Positions 1 through 5,478 of a stretch of DNA of 8,615 bases are shown here, one piece after another. Positions within the stretch are counted from its first letter, which is position 1. The number at the start of each line of letters is the position of its first letter. Source of the DNA: Spirochaeta sp. (GTDB taxonomy: Bacteria; Spirochaetota; Spirochaetia; DSM-27196; Alkalispirochaetaceae). Under the pieces are notes generated by a model. It was given only the letters and a program-made list of their open reading frames with translations. It was not told where the DNA came from and ran no database searches. The translations under genes and the position numbers were made by a program. The DNA lies in NCBI GenBank assembly GCA_007117185.1, contig SKHA01000362.1:1-8615 (forward strand), written 5' to 3'.

Positions 1-628
1 GTAGATGATCCAGCATGACCCGCGCCACCTCGGGAATGAGAGAAGGGAACGCGGCAAACCCCTCCTGGTGGATCCGGGAACAGCCCTCGTGTTTCCCGAA
101 TCCGATTGCCAGCATCTTGCACAACCCGCTCTCGTGATCACCCTGGTAGTCGGTATGTGGCTTGATGCGGTTCAGCGGAATAACCGCGTCGTAGGAGAAG
201 AGCGTTCGGTCCACCATGACCGGAACTCCGTCAGCGGCAGTTCCGATGGTGGTGACCTCCATAGCACTCTGAATCGGCACCCCCATGCTTTCGGCCGAGA
301 TTCCCAGCCCTGCCAGTACCTGAATCTGCCCTGCGGCAGTACCTCCGCCGTGACTTCCCATGGCAGGAACGATCTCCACCATCATCCCGACGTCCCGACA
401 GGCACGAAGGGTAGCGCTGACGAGGGCCTTCAGGTCACCGATACCCCGGCTGCCCACCCCCAGGGCAATCCGTGCGCCCGCACCGAGACCGCTCCTATTC
501 AGAGCACGAGTTACCGCTTCATAGGTCTGGCGGTCCGGGTCGTCCAGATGGTGCGGGTCGAAATGCTGGCGCACCGGAACAAGATGTGGTATCGGATCCT
601 TCAAAATACGGGCAGGCAACAACGGCAT
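1..628 (-). CDS. LarA-like protein (lactate racemase domain, N-terminal part), partial
   Basis: The reverse strand is open from an ATG at 628 to the window edge (209 codons, C-terminus missing). The protein looks like the N-terminal domain of the LarA superfamily, whose characterised members racemise or epimerise alpha-hydroxy acids using a nickel-pincer nucleotide. Visible blocks are VPAMGSHGGGTAAGQ (residues 88-101), NRIKPHTDYQG (153-163) and ESGLCKMLAIGFGK (166-179). By spacing, H93, H158 and K171 could match the two catalytic histidines and the cofactor-bearing lysine of LarA; the gaps of 65 and 13 residues are close to the LarA values. That alignment is by eye. It is divergent from the FGGY kinase. 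No Shine-Dalgarno is present: a TATAAT box ends 6 nt before the ATG, so the transcript is probably leaderless. The substrate is unknown; a sugar acid or short hydroxy acid fits the neighbours. No LarB/C/E cofactor genes are in view. Confidence 0.85.
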   Translation of the reverse strand, partial: MPLLPARILKDPIPHLVPVRQHFDPHHLDDPDRQTYEAVTRALNRSGLGAGARIALGVGSRGIGDLKALVSATLRACRDVGMMVEIVPAMGSHGGGTAAGQIQVLAGLGISAESMGVPIQSAMEVTTIGTAADGVPVMVDRTLFSYDAVIPLNRIKPHTDYQGDHESGLCKMLAIGFGKHEGCSRIHQEGFAAFPSLIPEVARVMLDHL

Positions 629-629
629 A

Positions 630-645
630 AAGAAATTATACTACA
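630..645. promoter_or_regulatory. Operator-like element A (TGTAGTATAATTTCTT on minus strand)
   Basis: These 16 bases are identical to 4341-4356 upstream of the TRAP operon, and the TGTAGTATAATT core also occurs at 712-723. One arm, TGTAGTA, is strong and the other is degenerate. The element covers the -10 box and reaches to within 1-2 bases of the start codon of the LarA-like gene, a position where bound protein would block transcription. The likely ligand is the RpiR protein encoded here, which is an inference from locus context and similarity to RpiR/HexR operators. Confidence 0.6.
635..640 (-). promoter_or_regulatory. -10 box of the LarA-like gene promoter
   Basis: On the minus strand this is a perfect TATAAT, separated from the ATG at 628 by only TTCTTT. 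Transcription would start at or next to the start codon, giving a leaderless mRNA. No good -35 hexamer lies 16-18 bp upstream (TGGCGC is the 17-bp candidate), so the promoter is either weak or needs an activator. It is embedded in the shared TGTAGTATAAT element. Confidence 0.55.
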
Positions 646-694
646 TTATTGCGGAATGCGCCACGATATTGCCGCTATTTCCCCTCTCCGGCTG

Positions 695-722
695 TTTACT
701 TGAGCGATATATGTAGTATAAT
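695..722 (+). promoter_or_regulatory. Promoter of the FGGY kinase-aldolase operon
   Basis: TTTACT (695-700) and a perfect TATAAT (717-722) are separated by 16 bp. The ATG at 731 lies 8 nt after the -10 box, so the start site would fall at or just before the start codon. No Shine-Dalgarno precedes the gene. The -10 lies inside the TGTAGTATAATTACG element, so a repressor bound there would exclude RNA polymerase. Confidence 0.6.
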
Positions 723-726
723 TACG
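710..726. promoter_or_regulatory. Operator-like element B (TATGTAGTATAATTACG)
   Basis: The core TGTAGTATAATTACG (712-726) fits an imperfect palindrome TGTARTNNNAYTACA with a single mismatch at the last base. It shares TGTAGTATAATT with elements A and C and TGTAGTAT with D. Its centre is about 81 bp from element A, so the divergent intergenic region carries one copy per promoter. Proposed as an RpiR binding site by inference. Confidence 0.6.
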
Positions 727-730
727 CTTA

Positions 731-2035
731 ATGAGCCGCAGAAGAGAAGCTGTTGTCGGACTGGACGTAGGGACCAGTTCGACCAAAGTCGCAATCGCCT
801 GTCCCTCCACCGGGATAATCCTGGACCGCGCCACAGCAGAATACGCCTGGGCAGCCGGTGCGGCCGTCACCGTAGAGGACTATTGGCGAGTCCTGTACCA
901 GGAGATTCGCCGTCTGCAGGACGATTACGCCATACAGGCGATAGCGGTGAGCACGCAGATGTATTCTCTGGTAGCCCCGAGTGGCGCTGTTGTCGGTTGG
1001 AACACTCCCTGGAAAGCATCGCCGGAGCAACTTCGACAATGGATGGGGGTTCTCCCCGGTACTGGGGCGCAACCGGACCCGATCTTCCCGGTGTTCAAGC
1101 TTCTGGACGGCGCTGATCTCCTGCCGTATGGATTGAAGGCAGCGCTGATGGCCAGGCTCACCGGGACCCGGGTGGTGGACCCCGCCGAAGCGTCGGCAAC
1201 GGGGATGTACGACGTGGAGCGCGGGCGCTGGATAGAGAACATTCCCCTGTCGGTGCTTCAGAGGGAGTCGCTGCCGGAGCTTGTCCCCCACAACGCCGTG
1301 GTCGGGACGGTGGCACCGGAACACCGATTTCGAGACCCCTTCAGGGTTGTGGCCGGCCTGGGAGACGGGGTTTCCGCGTCGTATCGCGGCAGGGACTGCG
1401 GCGGAACCGCGGCGAACCTGGGTACATCCGTAGCTGTTCGGGCAATCCTGCCCCTTACCACCGGTTCCCGGGCTGACCAGTGGCGCTTTCGTATTGACAA
1501 CGATCACCTGGTCTACGGTGGTATATCCCGAGCCGGATTCGGCGTACTCCAGCGGTTTCGCGACGGCGGATACGAAGTGATGGAGCCTGCAGACGCCCGG
1601 GAAGATCTGCCCCTCTTCCTGCCGTGGCTCGACGGAGTGCAGTGGCCGCTGTGGGACTCCCAGCGCACCTCCGCACTGTTGCGGCTGAAGCCTGCGCATG
1701 GAACAAAGGAGATCGGGGCAGCGGTGTGGCAGTCGGTGGTCTATGTGGTGGCCTCGATGATCGAGGAGATAAGCCCGGATACGTCGTGTCTGGTCGCCGG
1801 GGGCGGCGTCCTTGAGCCGGGGTTTCTGGAGGCTCTATCTCGTTGTGTCACAAGAGAACTGGTAGTTCCGGAACACGCCGGTTTTTTCGCTGCGGAAGGG
1901 GCGGCCCAATCTGCTCTGAGCGCGCTGGGCGGTCAAACCCTTCCCCCACCGGCGCTGACCCAAGCCCTGCCCCCATCATCACAACGGGATGCCGCTTTTC
2001 AGGAATGGATCCAGATCGCCTTGCGATCTGAGTAA
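731..2035 (+). CDS. FGGY-family carbohydrate kinase, short divergent form
   Basis: An FGGY-family (xylulokinase/gluconokinase-like) ATP-dependent sugar kinase of 434 aa, compared with about 480-520 for typical members. It has the N-terminal ATPase phosphate-1 motif GLDVGTSSTK (10-19), the conserved catalytic-base region GLGDGVSAS (209-217, with D212 the likely base), the phosphate-2 motif NLGTS (229-233) and the adenosine-site glycine run AGGGVLEPGF (356-365). The usual substrate-site block WNDQR is replaced by GWNTPWKASPEQL (89-101), so an Asp and Arg that normally contact the polyol are absent. The substrate may therefore differ, or activity may be altered. The start ATG at 731 is 8 nt downstream of a TATAAT box with no ribosome binding site, suggesting a leaderless mRNA. 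The aldolase gene follows after 21 bp in the same operon. The substrate cannot be named; a sugar acid or ketose fits the context. Confidence 0.85.
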   Translation: MSRRREAVVGLDVGTSSTKVAIACPSTGIILDRATAEYAWAAGAAVTVEDYWRVLYQEIRRLQDDYAIQAIAVSTQMYSLVAPSGAVVGWNTPWKASPEQLRQWMGVLPGTGAQPDPIFPVFKLLDGADLLPYGLKAALMARLTGTRVVDPAEASATGMYDVERGRWIENIPLSVLQRESLPELVPHNAVVGTVAPEHRFRDPFRVVAGLGDGVSASYRGRDCGGTAANLGTSVAVRAILPLTTGSRADQWRFRIDNDHLVYGGISRAGFGVLQRFRDGGYEVMEPADAREDLPLFLPWLDGVQWPLWDSQRTSALLRLKPAHGTKEIGAAVWQSVVYVVASMIEEISPDTSCLVAGGGVLEPGFLEALSRCVTRELVVPEHAGFFAAEGAAQSALSALGGQTLPPPALTQALPPSSQRDAAFQEWIQIALRSE

Positions 2036-2044
2036 ATATTTTTC

Positions 2045-2050
2045 AAGGAG
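2045..2050 (+). promoter_or_regulatory. Ribosome binding site of the DapA-like gene
   Basis: AAGGAG sits 6 nt before the ATG at 2057 and fixes the start. This strong Shine-Dalgarno contrasts with its absence before the first gene of the operon. Confidence 0.8.
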
Positions 2051-2056
2051 CATGCA

Positions 2057-2974
2057 ATGATTAAGGGATCTTTGGTACCGAATATCACGTTTTTTGACGC
2101 CGACGGCGCAATAGACGAGAAGAAAACCACGTGGCATATGGACTGGATGTTCCAGCGGGGCCTGGACGGCCTGTTTCTGACCGGGTCGTACGGAGCGGGC
2201 CCCATGATGACCGTGGAGGAACGCATCCGGGTCTATGATCTGGCCGCTGCCGTCGCCAAAAACTACCCCGGGAAGACGTTACTCCCCCATGTTGGCGCGT
2301 TGCGAACTGCCGACGCGGTTGAGCTGGCCAAAGCTGCCCAGAAGCGCGGCGCCGCCGCCGTGGGAGCAGTACCGCCGTTTTACTACAAGTTCACCGATAG
2401 CGACGTGAAGGAGTACTACCGGGCGCTCCTTAATGCGGTGGATGTCCCCGTATTTGCGTACAACAACCCGGCAACCTCCCGCTTTACCTTTTCTGTCGGA
2501 CTGGTTCGGGAGTTGATAGACATGGGCCTGGCCGGTTTGAAGGACAGCCCCTTGAGCGTGGGCTTTCTCAGCCGTATCGCCTACGAGACAAAACACGCAG
2601 GCACACCCTTTCAGATCATTCTGGGCACATCCACCGGGTGGCTACCCTTCTACCACATGGGCGTACGGGCCACCATCGCCGGGATGAACAACTGGGCACC
2701 GGAGATCATCACCGAGATGGTCCGGGCTACCACTGCCGGAGAGATGGACCGGGCCGAACAGGCCTACCTGGTGATGTCCGACCTGAGCGCCAAAATGCAC
2801 TTTATCGACAGTACCATCGCCTCTCATATCGGGTTGTACACCCGCGGATACGATGCAGGGTTTCCCCGGGCTCCGATGCAGTTGCCACGTCGGGACGACC
2901 CGATGTACGACAAAGTCCGGCAGATCATAGCCGGCGGATTCGATGCGTTGGGGTTGGAGATGAAGAACGACTGA
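2057..2974 (+). CDS. DapA/NanA-superfamily aldolase or lyase
   Basis: A 305-aa TIM-barrel protein of the dihydrodipicolinate synthase / N-acetylneuraminate lyase superfamily, the usual size. These class I aldolases form a Schiff base with the keto group of pyruvate or a 2-keto acid. Visible landmarks are the Schiff-base lysine K162 in AGLKDSP (159-165), the catalytic tyrosine Y135 in AYNNP (134-138), the aromatic loop PPFYYK (106-111), and the carboxylate-binding loop TGSYGAG (42-48). The last replaces the more usual GTTGE or GSTGE: the first hydroxyl position is kept as S44, while the second Thr is Tyr. This points away from lysine biosynthesis and toward a catabolic 2-keto-3-deoxy acid aldolase, a lyase or a dehydratase-type relative; the choice is inference. 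It is co-transcribed behind the kinase and followed by a strong terminator. Confidence 0.88.
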   Translation: MIKGSLVPNITFFDADGAIDEKKTTWHMDWMFQRGLDGLFLTGSYGAGPMMTVEERIRVYDLAAAVAKNYPGKTLLPHVGALRTADAVELAKAAQKRGAAAVGAVPPFYYKFTDSDVKEYYRALLNAVDVPVFAYNNPATSRFTFSVGLVRELIDMGLAGLKDSPLSVGFLSRIAYETKHAGTPFQIILGTSTGWLPFYHMGVRATIAGMNNWAPEIITEMVRATTAGEMDRAEQAYLVMSDLSAKMHFIDSTIASHIGLYTRGYDAGFPRAPMQLPRRDDPMYDKVRQIIAGGFDALGLEMKND

Positions 2975-3002
2975 CCCGGCGGGGAAGATCTCGCCCCCCT
3001 CG

Positions 3003-3046
3003 GCCCTCCACCGGTGCCGCTGATGCCCGCAGGTGGAGGGCTTTTT
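3003..3046 (+). terminator. Rho-independent terminator of the kinase-aldolase operon
   Basis: A perfect 10-bp stem pairs GCCCTCCACC (3003-3012) with GGTGGAGGGC (3032-3041) around a 19-nt loop, followed by TTTTT (3042-3046). It lies 28 bp after the aldolase stop and separates that operon from the RpiR gene. Confidence 0.88.
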
Positions 3047-3072
3047 ACAGTCCGCAGGAATGGTGATATGAT
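3044..3072 (+). promoter_or_regulatory. Probable promoter of the RpiR regulator gene
   Basis: TTTACA (3044-3049) and TATGAT (3067-3072) are separated by exactly 17 bp. The -35 overlaps the T-tract of the preceding terminator. Transcription would begin near 3079-3080, at the second in-frame ATG (3080), which suggests a leaderless regulator mRNA. No copy of the TGTAGTAT element is present, so autoregulation through that site is not evident. Confidence 0.5.
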
Positions 3073-3949
3073 CGGATTCATGGAAGACGAAAACTCGCCG
3101 CCGGTGAGCGTTGCGGCCCTGTCCTTTATCTCGGACCGCCGATCTGAGCTGCGTAAGAGCGAAGAGAAGGTAGCGAATTACGTCACCGCGCACCCGCAGA
3201 AAGTGGTCCATTATTCCATCAGCGAGCTCGCCGAGAGCGCCAACGTCAGCGAGCCTACGGTGATCCGTTTTTGTCGTCGCATCGGCTTCAAAGGATACCA
3301 GGATTTCAAGATCGCCCTGGCCCAATCGGTGGTTCCACGCATCAAGATCATCCACGAGTCCATAACAGAACACGACAACGCCCAGAGCCTGACCCTCAAG
3401 GTGTTTCAGGCCAATATCTCCGCGGTTCAGGATTCCCTGCAATCCCTGGATTACATCGCTCTTGAGCGGGTTATAGAGGCCTGCACCAACGCCGGGACAA
3501 TACTGTTTTTCGGTCTGGGAGGATCTGCGTCGGTGGCCCTTGACGCCTACCACAAGTTCTTTCGGCTGGGAATCCACTGCAACTGGTACGAAGACACCCA
3601 TATGCAGGCGATGGGTGCGTCAATGCTTTCCGCAGGTGACGTGGTCATCGCGATCTCCCACTCCGGCTCATCCAAGGATATCGTGGAAGCAATCGAGATC
3701 GCTACCGAGGTGGGCGCAACCACCGTTGCCGTAACCAGCCACGGAAAATCTCCGGTGTCCCAGGCCGCAACCTACGTACTGTCAGCGAGCACCACCGAGA
3801 CCAGCTACCGTTTCGAACCGATGTCCTCGCGGATTGCGCATCTATCGATCATTGATGCTATTGCCGTAGGGGTCTCCATGCGCCGGCAGGACCACTACAT
3901 GGACAACGTACGCCAGACCCGCCGCGCCCTTGTCAGAAAACGATATTGA
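3068..3949 (+). CDS. RpiR-family transcriptional regulator (HTH + SIS)
   Basis: A 293-aa RpiR-family regulator of normal size. The N-terminal helix-turn-helix domain covers about residues 14-85, with SISELAESANVSEPTVIRF (50-68) as the DNA-binding core. The C-terminal sugar-isomerase (SIS) domain covers about 125-270, with GLGGSA (149-154), AISHSGSSKDIVEA (195-208) and SSR (253-255). SIS domains in this family bind phosphosugars or keto-deoxy sugar phosphates as effectors. The N-terminus is uncertain. ATG 3068 has AGGAA at 3056-3060, 7 nt upstream, and is used here. ATG 3080 (289 aa) would be a leaderless start from the probable promoter. An upstream ATG at 3014 lies inside the terminator hairpin and is unlikely. 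It is flanked by the enzyme operon and the transporter operon, so it probably controls both through the TGTAGTAT palindrome; this is inferred. Confidence 0.9.
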   Translation: MIGFMEDENSPPVSVAALSFISDRRSELRKSEEKVANYVTAHPQKVVHYSISELAESANVSEPTVIRFCRRIGFKGYQDFKIALAQSVVPRIKIIHESITEHDNAQSLTLKVFQANISAVQDSLQSLDYIALERVIEACTNAGTILFFGLGGSASVALDAYHKFFRLGIHCNWYEDTHMQAMGASMLSAGDVVIAISHSGSSKDIVEAIEIATEVGATTVAVTSHGKSPVSQAATYVLSASTTETSYRFEPMSSRIAHLSIIDAIAVGVSMRRQDHYMDNVRQTRRALVRKRY

Positions 3950-4161
3950 CGCGACATAGCAACCTGACCGGAGGTGCTAACGGTGAAGCGAAAGCTGTTC
4001 TCCTGGACACGGCATCATATCAAGAGATGAAAGACGCCCTTGGATTTCTGAAGCTTATCTCGCAAAGCGAAAACGACGCCGGAAACGGTGTTCTTGTTTC
4101 CCACGACGCAGTGATCGCGGGGGCTCGCGATAGACTCAAGAACCACCTGAAACAATCCTGA
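3946..4161 (+). pseudogene. Phd/YefM-type antitoxin remnant, N-terminus missing
   Basis: The frame encodes NGEAKAVLLDTASYQEMKDA and then LGFLKLISQSEND, a close match by eye to the C-terminal part of prevent-host-death (Phd/YefM) antitoxins. In those proteins it follows an N-terminal DNA-binding fold of about 35-40 residues. That fold is absent: the similarity begins within about 10 residues of the RpiR stop codon. The only available start is a TTG at 3946 overlapping that stop, giving 71 aa. It is best read as a truncated, DNA-binding-deficient remnant whose 5' part was lost by deletion. A toxin remnant follows 8 bp downstream. A functional short antitoxin is possible but less likely. Confidence 0.6.
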
Positions 4162-4169
4162 ATCGACTC

Positions 4170-4331
4170 ATGCCAGACATAGTATGGTCGTCAAACGCGT
4201 CGGCGGACTTTCAAGATATCCCAGGCTGGATTCTGGACAATCATTCCACTCACCATGGCGGGTATTCTACTCTGAGATTCTTCTCCGCAGAATTCTTCGT
4301 TGATACGCGTCGTCCCCCTTCAGTTCAATAG
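4170..4331 (+). pseudogene. ParE/RelE-type toxin remnant
   Basis: An ATG 8 bp after the antitoxin remnant opens a 53-codon frame starting MPDIVWSSNASADFQDIPGW, which resembles the N-terminus of ParE/RelE-superfamily toxins (pattern IVWSpeAxxDLexIxxyI). After about residue 26 the resemblance is lost. In the frame reached by dropping one base, from about 4244, HSPWRVFYSEILLRRILR looks more like the expected second helix before it hits a stop. Full toxins are about 90-100 aa, so this copy is frameshifted and truncated. The order (antitoxin then toxin) is that of a Phd-ParE or RelBE operon. No Shine-Dalgarno is visible. The family call is by eye only. Confidence 0.5.
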
Positions 4332-4340
4332 CCCTTTTGT

Positions 4341-4357
4341 AAGAAATTATACTACAA
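4341..4357. promoter_or_regulatory. Operator-like element C, upstream of the TRAP promoter
   Basis: 4341-4356 is identical to element A (630-645). On the minus strand it reads TTGTAGTATAATTTCTT and includes a TATAAT, but no gene begins just beyond it on that strand, so a promoter role is doubtful. Its centre is about 61 bp from the centre of element D, close to six helical turns, which would suit cooperative binding or looping. It begins 10 bp after the toxin remnant. Confidence 0.55.
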
Positions 4358-4381
4358 TTATGCGATTATGAACGAAATTCT

Positions 4382-4410
4382 TTGACCTGATCCTGAATAT
4401 GATGTAGTAT
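4382..4410 (+). promoter_or_regulatory. Promoter of the TRAP transporter operon
   Basis: TTGACC (4382-4387) and TAGTAT (4405-4410) are 17 bp apart, a good sigma-70 arrangement. The -10 box lies within the left arm of palindrome D. The start site would be near 4417-4418, leaving a leader of about 27 nt with a proper Shine-Dalgarno, unlike the enzyme promoters in this locus. Confidence 0.65.
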
Positions 4411-4418
4411 TACTACAT
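4402..4418. promoter_or_regulatory. Operator D: palindrome ATGTAGTA-T-TACTACAT
   Basis: A perfect inverted repeat of 8 bp per arm around one central base, covering the -10 box of the TRAP promoter. Its inner 15 bp, TGTAGTATTACTACA, have the TGTA(A/G)T...A(T/C)TACA layout known for HexR/RpiR-type operators. This is the best-formed of four related elements in the window and the strongest evidence for repression of the transporter by the nearby RpiR protein. The protein-site link is inferred. Confidence 0.75.
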
Positions 4419-4432
4419 TTATCGGTTTTCAG

Positions 4433-4439
4433 AAAGGAG
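4433..4439 (+). promoter_or_regulatory. Ribosome binding site of the TRAP binding-protein gene
   Basis: AAAGGAG ends 5 nt before the ATG at 4445, a near-consensus Shine-Dalgarno that fixes the start and suits a highly expressed binding protein. Confidence 0.85.
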
Positions 4440-4444
4440 ATTTC

Positions 4445-5452
4445 ATGAAACGAATCAGTTTGACCCTGTTGGTCTTCGCAGTGGTCGCTACGGCGATCTT
4501 CGCTGGTGGCGCCAGGGAAGCGGGCACCGAGTCATTTGTCATCCGCGTTGCCTACGGGACCGCCGGGGGACCGATTCACGAGGCGGCGCTGGAATTCGAA
4601 CGCATAATCGAAGCAGCGGATCCCCGCATTGATGTTCAGGTTTTCCCCGGGGGACAACTCGGTTCAGAGGGGGAGGTTGTCGGTCAGCTTCAGGCGGGAA
4701 CCACGGATATGCTGCCCACAACCACCGGCCCCCTTGGCCAGCACAACCCCATTTACTACGTTCTTGAATCACCGTATGTATTCCTCAATGAGCGTCAGGC
4801 TGACCGTGTTCTTGACGGACCCATAGGTCAGGAGTTCCTTGCGGGATTGGAAGAGATCGGTCTCATCGGTCTCGCTTTCTGGGAAAACGGTTTTCGTCAG
4901 CTGACCAATAACACGCGACAGGTACGCCGTCCCCAGGATCTGAACGGTATCCGCCTGCGTACCCAGGAAAACCGGCTGCATATGAGCTTCTTCGAGGGTC
5001 TCGGTGCCAGCCCGACTCCACTGCCCTTCACCGAGGTGTATAACGCCCTGGCTACCGGCGTGGTTGATGGCCAGGAGAACCCCTTCTCCCTCATCGCTAC
5101 CAACAACTTCTACGAACAGCAGCGTTATCTTTCACGAACGGATCACGTGTACTCCGCTGTCCCGGTCTACTTCTCCGCGGCACGCTGGAACCGACTGCCT
5201 GAAGACGTTCAGAACCTGATCGCCACCACGGTATACGACCTGCGGCTGTGGCAGCGGCAGCGTGGTCGCGAGTTGGAGCAGGAGTATATCTCCCAGATCC
5301 AGCAGCAGACTGAGGTGACGATTCTCAGCGATGCCGAGAAAGCTGCTTTCCAGCAGGCAGGAATGGCAACCTACAACTGGGGTCGTGAGCGCTACGGTGC
5401 AGCATACGGCGACCTTCTGGACCGAGTTCTTGCCGCCGCGGCAGAAAACTGA
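4445..5452 (+). CDS. TRAP transporter solute-binding protein, DctP family
   Basis: A 335-aa DctP-family periplasmic binding protein, the usual size. Residues 1-20 form a signal peptide (KR, a hydrophobic core, then AIFA) with probable signal peptidase I cleavage before GGAREAG. There is no lipobox cysteine. The mature domain spans about 30-325. Family landmarks are FPGGQLGSEGEVVGQLQAGT (67-86), the WENGFRQLTN block (146-155), GIRLRT (168-173) with R172 as the likely carboxylate-binding arginine, and PFTEVYNALATGVVDGQENP (194-213). These proteins capture organic anions such as C4-dicarboxylates, sugar acids or keto acids and deliver them to the DctQM permease. The ligand cannot be read from the sequence. 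It is the first gene of the operon, driven by a promoter covered by palindrome D and followed by a hairpin that probably lowers downstream expression. Confidence 0.93.
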   Translation: MKRISLTLLVFAVVATAIFAGGAREAGTESFVIRVAYGTAGGPIHEAALEFERIIEAADPRIDVQVFPGGQLGSEGEVVGQLQAGTTDMLPTTTGPLGQHNPIYYVLESPYVFLNERQADRVLDGPIGQEFLAGLEEIGLIGLAFWENGFRQLTNNTRQVRRPQDLNGIRLRTQENRLHMSFFEGLGASPTPLPFTEVYNALATGVVDGQENPFSLIATNNFYEQQRYLSRTDHVYSAVPVYFSAARWNRLPEDVQNLIATTVYDLRLWQRQRGRELEQEYISQIQQQTEVTILSDAEKAAFQQAGMATYNWGRERYGAAYGDLLDRVLAAAAEN

Positions 5453-5478
5453 CCAAAGCTCACCTTACGTTTTTTCAA

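Noticed and set aside
5..703. Plus-strand open frame of 232 codons at the left end
   Set aside because: It lies opposite the LarA-like gene, its translation shows no family features and is rich in His/Arg/Pro as expected of an antisense shadow, and it crosses the divergent promoters.
728..1699. Minus-strand open frame of 323 codons opposite the kinase
   Set aside because: It is a shadow of a GC-rich gene: the kinase on the plus strand has clear family motifs, and the antisense product has none.
2381..2387. TACTACA inside the DapA-like gene as another operator
   Set aside because: It encodes the conserved Tyr-Tyr of PPFYYK, has no inverted arm, and lies mid-gene.
3014..3067. Upstream ATG at 3014 as the RpiR start
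   Set aside because: It lies within the loop of the terminator hairpin, has no Shine-Dalgarno, and adds 18 residues not expected before the HTH domain.
2642..3601. Minus-strand open frame of 319 codons spanning the aldolase and regulator genes
   Set aside because: It crosses two well-supported genes and a terminator, with no recognisable protein features.
4341..4357. A minus-strand promoter (TATAAT) in element C driving an antisense gene
   Set aside because: No coding frame with a start lies just beyond it on the minus strand; the TATAAT is explained by the shared operator sequence.
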